DNA of 12,825 nt from a bacterium (GTDB lineage: Bacteria; SZUA-79; Acidulodesulfobacterales; Acidulodesulfobacteraceae). Shown piece after piece: positions 1 to 6,154 of this stretch (positions within the stretch are counted from its first letter, which is position 1; every line of letters starts with the position of its first letter). The notes beneath the pieces are model-generated. The model was not told where the DNA came from, did no database searches, and worked only from the letters and a program-made list of their open reading frames with translations. The translations under genes and the position numbers were made by a program. The stretch is taken from positions 1 to 12,825 of the forward strand of contig JAJYHI010000131.1 of NCBI GenBank assembly GCA_021784835.1, given 5' to 3'.

Positions 1-2
1 AA

Positions 3-1007
3 AAGTTTAACGCCAAAGAATTAAGTAATACTGTTTTAAGCGACAAGGAATTTCAAAAAATATTAAACCATTTAAATAAAGGAAACAGATTTCAAAAGGC
101 GTCTAATTTAAGAGACAGATTTTTGCTCACAAGAGACGACGAAACCAAAATTTACATTAGATTTTTGAATACGGCAAAATGGTGTCAGAACTGCTATCAG
201 GTTGCCCGCCAGATTAGAATAAAGGGCGCATACGGCAACAGATACGACGTTACGCTTTTAATAAACGGGCTTCCCCTTGTTCAGATAGAACTAAAGAAAA
301 GAGGTATGGAATTAAAAGAAGCCTTTAATCAGATAAACCGCTACAGGATTCATTCATATCCTAATACCTTATTTGAGCATATCCAGATTTTTGTAATATC
401 TAACGGCGTGAATACTAAATATTTTGCCAATAATCCTGACCAGAATTTTGAAAAGACTTTTTTCTGGACGGATGAACGCAATAATAAAATCTCAAATTTA
501 TCCGAATTTACCGATATTTTTTTAGAACCTTGCCACTTGTCTAAAATTATATCAAAATACATAGTTTTAAGCGAAAATAAAATGATGCCAATGATTTTAA
601 GGCCGTATCAGTATTATGCGGTCGAAAAAATCATAGAAAGAGCTGAAAATTCTTCTGAAAACGGTTATATTTGGCATACCACCGGAAGCGGAAAGACTCT
701 TACGTCTTTTAAGGCTTCTCAAGTATTGAAAGATATGCCCGATATCAAAAAAGTTTTATTCATCGTGGACAGAAAAGACTTAGACGCTCAAACCGTAGAA
801 GAATTTAATAAATTTGCACCCGGCAGCGTGGATTCTACCGAAAATACTAAAACACTCGTTAATCAGCTTAAGGATAAAGACGTTAAATTAATAGTGACGA
901 CGATTCAAAAATTAGATTTAGCCGTGACAAATAAAAAAAGAATAGAGATAATAAAAAGAGTAAAAGAAAAGATAATAGAATTCGGGGCGGTATTCGAAAG
1001 GTGGTAG
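3..1007 (+). pseudogene. hsdR: Type I restriction enzyme R subunit, truncated N-terminal fragment
   Basis: The frame is open from the left edge to a TAG at 1005-1007, giving at least 334 residues; the true start lies outside the window. Seen: an HsdR-type N-terminal nuclease region with RYDVTLLINGLPLVQIELKK (about 258-300), whose Asp and E-x-K fit the PD-(D/E)xK nuclease, then a helicase Walker A motif HTTGSGKT (about 673-705), motif Ia-like FIVDRKDLDAQT and VTTIQKL. Intact HsdR proteins run to roughly 900-1100 residues, with a DEAH-type Walker B shortly after this point. Here the protein ends after KEKIIEFGAVFERW, before Walker B, so translocase motor and C-terminal domains are missing. It should therefore have no complete restriction activity. 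No hsdM or hsdS follows. The last ten or so codons look unlike HsdR, suggesting a deletion junction near 978. A short functional nuclease fragment is possible but unlikely. Confidence 0.8.
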
Positions 1008-1086
1008 ATATATTTTTTTGTTTATATTTTAATTAAAGAATAAAAATACATATTAATACTTGTTAAATTAACCAAGGATAACAAGA

Positions 1087-2424
1087 ATGTGTCCAAATAA
1101 AGCCGAATCGCAAACAGTCGAATTCAAAGAAAGCTGGCGGGATGAAAACCTAAAGTCCCTATGCGCCTTTGCGAATACCGAAGGCGGGCGGCTTATAGTC
1201 GGCATAGATAACGACGGTAATGTCGTAGGCATTAAAAATTCTAAAAAGCTCCTCGAAGATTTACCCAATAAAATAAACGATATTTTGGGAATAGTTCCCG
1301 ATATTAAGCTGTCGAGAAAACAGAATAAAGAGATTATAACCATAAAAACTGATTATTCATATGCGCCGGTATCGTATCATGGAAAATTTTATATAAGAAG
1401 CGGCAGTACTAATCAGGAATTAAAAGGAAAAGAACTTACTAAATTTATGCTTTCTAAATCAGGAAAAGATTGGGAAGAATATATAGAATCAAACAGTTCC
1501 GGCGACGATATTAACGCTGAAACCGTTGAAATGTTTAAAAGAAGTGCGGCTAAAAGGTTATCCTTAATAAAGCAGGAAAAGGATAATCATGTGCTTCTCG
1601 AAAAATTAAATTTAATAGAGGACGGCAAATTAAAGCGGGCGGGGATTTTACTGTTCGGCAAAAATCCAAAAAAATATTTTACCGGAGCATATATAAAAGT
1701 CGGGAAATTTTTATCGGATACTGACGTTATAAGTTCAGATGATATCTTAGGCAATCTTTTTGAGCAGGTAGAAAAGACCTTAGAATTATTAAAATCTAAG
1801 TATCTCGTTTCTGTGATAGGTTACAAGGGGCTATACAGAAACGAAACCCTTGAATATCCCGAAGAAGCATTGAGGGAAGCGGTGACAAATGCCGTCGTGC
1901 ATAGGGATTATGTCGGGGCGCATACGCAGATAAAGGTGTATCCGGATAAACTGGTTTTATGGAATGAAGGCGGACTTCCTTCGGGAATGAAAATCGACGA
2001 TTTAAAAAAATCTCATGCCTCAAAACCGCGAAACGAATTAATCGCCGACGTATTTTTTAAAGCCGGTTTAATAGAAACGTGGGGAAGAGGAACGGTTAAA
2101 ATAATCGAGGAATGTAAAAAAACAGGACTTCCCGAACCGGAATTTAAAGAAGAATTCGGCGGCTTTTCAGTATATTTTTATAAGAAAACGGATTTTTATT
2201 CCGAAGATAATTTAAAAAAATTAGGATTAAATCAGAGGCAGATAAAATTAGCCTTTTACATAAAAGAAAATAAAAGCGCAAATTTATCTTCCCTCGAAGG
2301 CATAATGCCGGATGTTTCAAGAAAAACCCTTTACAGAGATTTGCGGGAACTTGTGGACAAGAATGTCCTGAAAGCGACCGGCGCTAAGAAGCTAAGAATG
2401 TATAAGCCGATAAACCTAAAATAA
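1087..2424 (+). CDS. AlbA_2 (Schlafen-type) DNA-binding / HATPase_c_4 ATP-binding regulator
   Basis: This 445-residue protein belongs to the 'putative transcriptional regulator / ATP-dependent DNA helicase RecG-like' family, which despite the name is not a helicase. Residues about 8-120 are an AlbA_2 domain (VEFKES, then FANTEGGRLIVGIDNDG). Residues about 258-355 are a GHKL-like HATPase_c_4 domain with the N-box ALREAVTNAVVHRDY, the G-box NEGGLPSG and the TWGRGTVKI loop. Residues about 380-445 look like a winged helix (SRKTLYRDLRELVDKNVLKATG). Start: ATG with AAGGA about 8 nt upstream. Members are common in genomic islands and near restriction or toxin-antitoxin genes, which matches the hsdR fragment before it and the integrase relic after it. 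Length is full, so it is probably intact. The exact target is unknown; DNA-binding regulation or defence is inferred from domains only. Four 11-bp repeats start 7 nt after its stop. Confidence 0.85.
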   Translation: MCPNKAESQTVEFKESWRDENLKSLCAFANTEGGRLIVGIDNDGNVVGIKNSKKLLEDLPNKINDILGIVPDIKLSRKQNKEIITIKTDYSYAPVSYHGKFYIRSGSTNQELKGKELTKFMLSKSGKDWEEYIESNSSGDDINAETVEMFKRSAAKRLSLIKQEKDNHVLLEKLNLIEDGKLKRAGILLFGKNPKKYFTGAYIKVGKFLSDTDVISSDDILGNLFEQVEKTLELLKSKYLVSVIGYKGLYRNETLEYPEEALREAVTNAVVHRDYVGAHTQIKVYPDKLVLWNEGGLPSGMKIDDLKKSHASKPRNELIADVFFKAGLIETWGRGTVKIIEECKKTGLPEPEFKEEFGGFSVYFYKKTDFYSEDNLKKLGLNQRQIKLAFYIKENKSANLSSLEGIMPDVSRKTLYRDLRELVDKNVLKATGAKKLRMYKPINLK

Positions 2425-2430
2425 TTCGTT

Positions 2431-2474
2431 ATCGGACATTTATCGGACATTTATCGGACATTTATCGGACATTT
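2431..2474. repeat. Four perfect 11-bp tandem repeats
   Basis: The unit ATCGGACATTT occurs four times head to tail with no mismatch (2431-2441, 2442-2452, 2453-2463, 2464-2474). The array begins 7 nt after the stop codon of the AlbA_2 regulator. Eleven bp is close to one helical turn, so equal faces of the DNA would be presented four times, as in iteron-like binding sites. It is not a multiple of three, so if ever translated each copy would shift frame. There are no spacers, so it is not CRISPR. Confidence 0.9.
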
Positions 2475-2513
2475 TGCTGAAAGTTTAATACCTTAACATC
2501 TTTACATCAGGGC

Positions 2514-2663
2514 TTAAACATAGGGCTTTATGGTTTGCAGATATTCTACTTCTTTATAATAAATAACGAAGCTCGACGAAACTCTTAATCTTTAAAATGG
2601 GACGACGTGGATTTAAAGAACGATGTTATAGGGACTAAAACCAAGTATGATAGATTAATCTGA
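2514..2663 (+). pseudogene. Tyrosine recombinase (phage integrase) relic
   Basis: From about 2571 one frame reads ARRNS*SLKWDDVDLKND (asterisk = stop), followed by VIGTKTKYDRLI and a TGA at 2661-2663. This resembles the box I region of tyrosine recombinases (typically GMRRxEILxLKWxDVDL...TKTxxxR). The catalytic Arg region survives (ARR), but there is an in-frame stop, and the downstream box II HxLRH and the catalytic Tyr are not present. Sequence from about 2514 may be older, more decayed coding sequence of the same gene. The relic lies between the AlbA_2 regulator and a tRNA-Gly-like 3' end, as expected for a decayed integrating element. No function is expected. Confidence 0.55.
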
Positions 2664-2785
2664 ACGTGTATCAAAAAAGTATCTGATTTATTTCTTTTCA
2701 TGCTCACGTCTGTATTTGCCGTGGTGTGGGTTTAGAATATTATAAAATAAATAAATCTCCCCTTTATCTAAAGCTTGGTGTTGCT
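2664..2785. other. A+T-rich spacer with one copy of an imperfect direct repeat
   Basis: No coding potential is visible between the integrase relic and the tRNA-like fragment. Positions about 2713-2747 (TTTGCCGTGGTGTGGGTTTA, then GAATATTATAAA) recur in modified form at 2902-2940, on the other side of the tRNA fragment. Confidence 0.5.
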
Positions 2786-2815
2786 GGTTCGAACTCCGCC
2801 CCGTTGCCCGCTCCA
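2786..2815 (+). other. tRNA-Gly-like 3' end, possible attachment-site remnant
   Basis: The sequence holds a T-loop-like GGTTCGAAC, then CCCCGTTGCCCGCTCCA at 2799-2815. The latter is what the 3' end of a bacterial tRNA-Gly(GCC) looks like: T-stem, acceptor strand TGCCCGC, discriminator T and CCA. There is no matching 5' half (no GCGGGCA with D and anticodon arms) upstream, and an extra CTCCG-like stretch disrupts the T-arm. It is therefore not a working tRNA. Tyrosine recombinases often integrate in tRNA 3' ends and leave such copies, and an integrase relic lies about 120 bp upstream. The att interpretation is inferred. Confidence 0.5.
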
Positions 2816-2901
2816 TTAAAAACCTTGATTAATACTGCATTGAAAGCAATTTTAACATTTCAATATCTTATCTTAACTAAAATTTGCTATTTTTAACTAT
2901 A

Positions 2902-2940
2902 TTTTGCCGTGGTCTGGATTTGGGTTTAAAATATTATAAA
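2902..2940. repeat. Second copy of an imperfect direct repeat
   Basis: TTTGCCGTGGTCTGGATTTG followed by GGTTTAAAATATTATAAA resembles 2713-2747, with an added CTGGATTT-like insertion and one or two substitutions. The two copies flank the tRNA-Gly-like fragment and are about 190 bp apart. The rest of 2816-2996 is A+T-rich with no gene that I can see. Confidence 0.5.
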
Positions 2941-2996
2941 TTCTTTTCATAAAATTTTATTGTTTAAATTTCATAAATTATTTATAATAAAAAATT

Positions 2997-3395
2997 ATGA
3001 AATTTAAAGAGAACTGCATTTTTTGCAAAATAGCGAATAAACGGATACCTGCAGAAATAATCGAAGAAACCGAAGATTTTGTAGTAATAAAAGATATAAA
3101 TCCGATAGCCCCTATACATCTTTTGATAATCTCCAAGTCGCACTACGACAGCGTTTTAGATGTCGAATGTAAAGACGGAGCCGATAAAAGCGGCATTACC
3201 GCCGATAACGGCGACATGGAAGGCCGATTCGGCAGAGAACTTTTTGGAATATTAACCTCGCTTGCCAAGAAATTCAACGTTGAGGATAAAGGTTTCAGGA
3301 CGGTTATTAATACCAAAGAAGACGGCGGTCAGACCGTCAACCATTTGCATGTTCATTTTTTGGCAGGCAGAGGATTCGGCTGGCCTCCGGGTTAA
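2997..3395 (+). CDS. HIT-family (Hint-like) nucleotide hydrolase
   Basis: A 132-residue histidine triad protein. The triad is NHLHVHFL at residues 115-122 (H116, H118, H120), the catalytic H-x-H-x-H of the Hint branch, and the C-terminus GRGFGWPPG is typical of this branch. The N-terminal CIFCKIANKRIPAEIIEET carries the common CxxC. Hint proteins hydrolyse adenosine phosphoramidates and related AMP-linked conjugates in the cytoplasm. Typical length is 110-120 residues; the excess is a Gly/Asp-rich stretch (about residues 58-78) between the HLLIISK strand and the following helix. The ATG start fits the family start, but no clear Shine-Dalgarno sequence precedes it. It stands alone: 180 bp of A+T-rich sequence separates it from the tRNA remnant, and the polyamine cluster begins 263 bp later. 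Confidence 0.93.
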   Translation: MKFKENCIFCKIANKRIPAEIIEETEDFVVIKDINPIAPIHLLIISKSHYDSVLDVECKDGADKSGITADNGDMEGRFGRELFGILTSLAKKFNVEDKGFRTVINTKEDGGQTVNHLHVHFLAGRGFGWPPG

Positions 3396-3658
3396 TCTAC
3401 GTTAATTGTTAATCGTGGTTAATTTTTATAAGTTGGATTATATTAAGTGCATTATATTATCTGGATTATATTAGCTTGATTAATTTAAATTTAGCTTAAT
3501 AAAATATAAAAGCTTTGCAACTTTGCAGTTTTATGCTTTATGATACTTTATGATTTATGTTTTAAAGCTTTTTATTAAATTAATCCGATTAATTTTAGAA
3601 TTTTAAAAAAATATTAAAATAATAAAACTTGCAACATTAAAATAAACGGGAAAAATTA
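3396..3658. other. A+T-rich intergenic region with short repeats
   Basis: No gene is visible. TGGATTATATTA occurs twice (3434-3445 and 3462-3473), and there are several TTTATGA-type repeats around 3530-3560. AAAAGCTTT near 3507-3516 can pair with AAAGCTTTT near 3563-3573. None of these makes a convincing terminator or operator. The region must contain the promoter of the polyamine cluster unless transcription reads through from the HIT gene. Confidence 0.4.
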
Positions 3659-4522
3659 ATGGAAACTTGGTTTTTTGAGAATCAGACCGGCAATTTCGGA
3701 ATAAAAATTAGGGTTGAATCTATATTGTTTCACGAATTTTCGGATTATCAGGAGATAGCGGTTTACGATACTTTGGAATTCGGCAGGGTGCTTGTTTTAG
3801 ATAAAGCGGTTATGTTTTCGGATAAAAACGAGTTTGTTTACCATGAAATGCTTGGTCTTGTCCCTTTATTTTCGCATAAAAAACCTGAAAGAATTCTTAT
3901 AATCGGCGGCGGCGACGGCGGCGTAGTCAGGGAATGCCTCAAAAATCCTTTCGTTAAACACATAGACCTTGTTGAAATAGATAAAAAAGTAATCGACGTT
4001 TCCAAAAAATTTTTTCCTGAAATCGCCTGCAAACTTGACGACAAAAGGGTAAGAATACTGGCGGAAGACGGAATAGCATTTGTAAAAAGAGTTAATTCCG
4101 GCGGCAGGGAAGACGAAAAGTACGATGTTATACTTATAGATTCTACCGACCCCGTCGGTCCGGCTGAAGGGTTGTTTAGGCGCGATTTTTACGAAGCTGC
4201 TTCCGGTTCTCTGAAAACCGACGGAATATTTGCGGCGCAGACGGAATCTCCATTTTTTAATAAAAATTTAATTAAAGACGTAGGAAAAATTATAAGGGAA
4301 ATTTATGAAAAATCATCGCTTTATCTGGCTTCTATACCGGTTTATCCCAGCGGTTTATGGAGTTTTACGGCAGGCTCCAAAAAATATGATACTAAAGTTA
4401 TAAACGAAAGTTACGATAATTTTGATTTTGCGGGTCTTGAGACTGATTTAAAATACTATTCCCGCGAAATACATTCCGCCTCTTTCATTTTACCTAACTT
4501 TATAAAGGAGATATTAAAATAA
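3659..4522 (+). CDS. speE: Spermidine synthase (polyamine aminopropyltransferase)
   Basis: This enzyme transfers the aminopropyl group of decarboxylated S-adenosylmethionine to putrescine, giving spermidine and methylthioadenosine. The 287-residue length is usual. Seen: an N-terminal beta domain; YHEM (61-64); the nucleotide-binding GGGDGG (83-88); VEID with E106, expected to hold the ribose; EDG (136-138); and DSTDPVGPAEGLF (161-173). D161 and D164 match the catalytic and amine-binding aspartates of known spermidine synthases. The ATG start is preceded by only a weak CGGGA. Agmatinase follows 9 nt later and pyruvoyl arginine decarboxylase after that, so putrescine supply and use are linked. 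No S-adenosylmethionine decarboxylase is present in the window; it must be encoded elsewhere if spermidine is the product. The family also includes agmatine and other aminopropyltransferases, so the acceptor is not certain. Confidence 0.92.
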   Translation: METWFFENQTGNFGIKIRVESILFHEFSDYQEIAVYDTLEFGRVLVLDKAVMFSDKNEFVYHEMLGLVPLFSHKKPERILIIGGGDGGVVRECLKNPFVKHIDLVEIDKKVIDVSKKFFPEIACKLDDKRVRILAEDGIAFVKRVNSGGREDEKYDVILIDSTDPVGPAEGLFRRDFYEAASGSLKTDGIFAAQTESPFFNKNLIKDVGKIIREIYEKSSLYLASIPVYPSGLWSFTAGSKKYDTKVINESYDNFDFAGLETDLKYYSREIHSASFILPNFIKEILK

Positions 4523-4531
4523 AAAAATTAT

Positions 4532-5410
4532 ATGATAGAAACCAACTTATCGAAAACTTCTTCATTTTTTAATTCGGCGGATTCTTATGAAAAGTCAGAC
4601 TTAATTCTTCTCGGCGTTCCTATGGATTATACCGCAAGCAATATTCCCGGTTCAAGGTTTGCTCCTAAAAGAGTAAGGGAGTTGTCTTATACGTTAGAAA
4701 ATTACAGCCCTTTTTTTGACGATTTCATAGACGAAAAGTTTTATGACGCGGGAGATATAGTTCTGCCATGGGGCAATACCGATAAAAGCATTAAATTTAT
4801 AGGAGAAACTGCAAAAGGAATTCTATCCGACGGAAAAAAAATAGTAAGTATCGGAGGCGACCATTTGATTACTTATCCGGTAGTAAAAGAGTATGCCGAA
4901 AAATATAAAGATTTAGTGGTTCTGCAGTTTGACGCCCATACCGATTTAAGGGAAGAGTGGAATAACGAAAAATATTCGCACGCCACGGTTCTAAAACTTA
5001 TTCACGATATTATCAAAAAAGGCAACCTTTATCAGTTCGGAATTCGTTCAGGCTCTAAAGAAGAATTCGATTTTGCTAAAAAACATTGCCATATATATAA
5101 AAACGACGTTTACGAACCTCTAAAAAAAGTTTTGGGCAATTTGTCTAATAAAGACGTTTATATTACTATAGATATAGACGTTCTAGACCCGGCGTTTGCG
5201 CCTGGAACCGGATACATAGAAGCCGGCGGAATATCGTCTAAAGAGCTTTTGGATTCCGTATCCCTTCTGCTGTCGGAATCAAATGTAAATATAGTAGGGG
5301 CGGACGTGGTAGAAGTTTGTCCTCCTACCGATAATTCGGACAGGACTTCGGCTATTGCGGCAAAACTTTTGAGGGAAATAATTATCGGAATGGCTAAAAA
5401 TAAAAAATGA
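4532..5410 (+). CDS. speB: Agmatinase (ureohydrolase family)
   Basis: A 292-residue ureohydrolase expected to split agmatine to putrescine and urea at a two-manganese site. Ligand residues are all present: H111 in GGDHL, D134/H136/D138 in DAHTDLR, and D214/D216 in DIDVLDP; SHATVLK (149-155) and PAFAPGTGYIEAGG (220-233) are also family features. Arginase and guanidinobutyrase share this fold. Agmatinase is preferred because the gene lies between spermidine synthase and a pyruvoyl arginine decarboxylase, which makes agmatine. The ATG lies 9 nt after the speE stop. The best Shine-Dalgarno candidate, AAGGAG at 4505-4510 inside the end of speE, is about 21 nt from the start, farther than usual, so translation may be partly coupled to speE. 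Confidence 0.9.
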   Translation: MIETNLSKTSSFFNSADSYEKSDLILLGVPMDYTASNIPGSRFAPKRVRELSYTLENYSPFFDDFIDEKFYDAGDIVLPWGNTDKSIKFIGETAKGILSDGKKIVSIGGDHLITYPVVKEYAEKYKDLVVLQFDAHTDLREEWNNEKYSHATVLKLIHDIIKKGNLYQFGIRSGSKEEFDFAKKHCHIYKNDVYEPLKKVLGNLSNKDVYITIDIDVLDPAFAPGTGYIEAGGISSKELLDSVSLLLSESNVNIVGADVVEVCPPTDNSDRTSAIAAKLLREIIIGMAKNKK

Positions 5411-5502
5411 AATAAAAATAAAAAATCAACGGACAAATAAATTTAAGCAATAAATATTAAATAAGGCAAATTATTATACATTATTAAACAAACAAGTAAA
5501 AC

Positions 5503-5507
5503 GGAGG
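5503..5507 (+). promoter_or_regulatory. Strong ribosome binding site for a GTG start
   Basis: GGAGG lies 8 nt before the GTG at 5516 and supports that start for the arginine decarboxylase; no ATG lies at the family N-terminus. Confidence 0.85.
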
Positions 5508-5515
5508 TAATAACA

Positions 5516-5989
5516 GTGTTTGAAACACCCGATATATATACTCTGGCGGCAGGTACGTCGGAGGGAACTTCAAAATTGGGGGCATTCGATAATGCCATTT
5601 TAAAAGCGGGAGTCGGCAATACCAATTTAATAAAACTCAGTTCCATTCTTCCGCCGAAAGCGGTTTATAAAGAAAAAATAGTATATCCGAGAGGAGTGTT
5701 GGTTCCTATAGCATACGGCGCTATTACCAGCGATAAAAAAGGAGAAACAATTGCCGCCGCTGTGGCGATAGCCGTTTCCGTAGAAGACGGATTCGGAGTT
5801 ATAATGGAATTTTCCGGCGTAACTTCAGCTAAAAATGCCGAGGAAACCGTTAGAAAGATGGCGGAAGACGCAATGAAGCACAGGAATATAGGAATTAAAG
5901 AGATAGTTTCTAAAAGCTCGGAGCATACCGTAGAAAATTTTGGATGCGCATTTGCTTCGGTTCCTATGTGGTATTCCAAACTGATATGA
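5516..5989 (+). CDS. pdaD: Pyruvoyl-dependent arginine decarboxylase proenzyme
   Basis: This enzyme decarboxylates arginine to agmatine using a covalently bound pyruvoyl group instead of PLP. The 157-residue length and the motifs match the PvlArgDC family: AAGTSEGTSKLGAFDNAILK at 11-30, NTNLIKLSSILPP at 35-47, and VLVPIAYG farther on. The self-cleavage site is between S42 and S43 in LSSILP; S43 should become the pyruvoyl group of the alpha chain. GFGVIMEFSG and E-rich strands complete the fold. The start is GTG with a strong GGAGG. It closes the polyamine cluster, 105 nt after agmatinase, so the three genes cover arginine to agmatine to putrescine to spermidine. In some acid-exposed organisms this enzyme also serves acid resistance; nothing here (no antiporter) shows that. 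Confidence 0.93.
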   Translation: MFETPDIYTLAAGTSEGTSKLGAFDNAILKAGVGNTNLIKLSSILPPKAVYKEKIVYPRGVLVPIAYGAITSDKKGETIAAAVAIAVSVEDGFGVIMEFSGVTSAKNAEETVRKMAEDAMKHRNIGIKEIVSKSSEHTVENFGCAFASVPMWYSKLI

Positions 5990-5995
5990 TATAAT
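5987..5995 (+). promoter_or_regulatory. Candidate extended -10 promoter for the envelope cluster
   Basis: TGATATAAT overlaps the end of the arginine decarboxylase gene and is an exact TGn-TATAAT extended -10 element. No good -35 is visible, which is common for extended -10 promoters. Transcription would begin near 6002 and give a leader of about 150 nt holding the hairpin at 6078-6147. Confidence 0.4.
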
Positions 5996-6077
5996 AAGTT
6001 CGCATACATAATGCTTTGTTCTTTCGTCGATTAATTATATTCGATTAAGCATCTTAAGATAATTAAACAATGGGGGA

Positions 6078-6147
6078 TTAAGGCGCGGCAAAATCGGCGC
6101 TTCGCGTTTGTTTGAACGCGCGTTGCCGGCATATGTCCGCGCCTTAA
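6078..6147 (+). repeat. Nested G+C-rich inverted repeat (leader hairpin)
   Basis: An outer perfect 11-bp stem pairs TTAAGGCGCGG (6078-6088) with CCGCGCCTTAA (6137-6147). Inside it, CGGC (6095-6098) pairs with GCCG (6125-6128), and CGCGTT (6103-6108) pairs with AACGCG (6115-6120) around a six-base loop. The segment is far richer in G+C than its surroundings. It ends 7 nt before the GTG of the flippase-like gene, in the place where a ribosome binding site would lie. It is followed by A residues, not T, on the plus strand, and lacks a T-run on the minus strand, so it is not an ordinary intrinsic terminator. Confidence 0.85.
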
Positions 6148-6154
6148 AAAAACA

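Noticed and set aside
123..125. TTG 123 as the start of the HsdR fragment
   Set aside because: The same frame is open and HsdR-like back to position 3, so the gene begins outside the window.
1087..2424. RecG helicase
   Set aside because: Although the family is often labelled RecG-like, there are no helicase motifs; the domains are AlbA_2 and a GHKL-like ATP-binding domain.
2431..2474. CRISPR array
   Set aside because: Eleven-base units directly abut with no spacers and no cas genes are nearby.
2786..2815. Functional tRNA-Gly gene
   Set aside because: Only a 3' end is present; no 5' acceptor, D-arm or anticodon arm can be found upstream and the T-arm is disrupted.
3490..3580. AAAGCTTT inverted repeats as a terminator after the HIT gene
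   Set aside because: The arms are A+T-only apart from one GC pair and about 50 nt apart; a stable hairpin is unlikely.
5158..5436. Minus-strand reading frame opposite agmatinase
   Set aside because: Its product is low-complexity Ser/Phe-rich sequence with no family motif, and the opposite strand carries a clear conserved gene.
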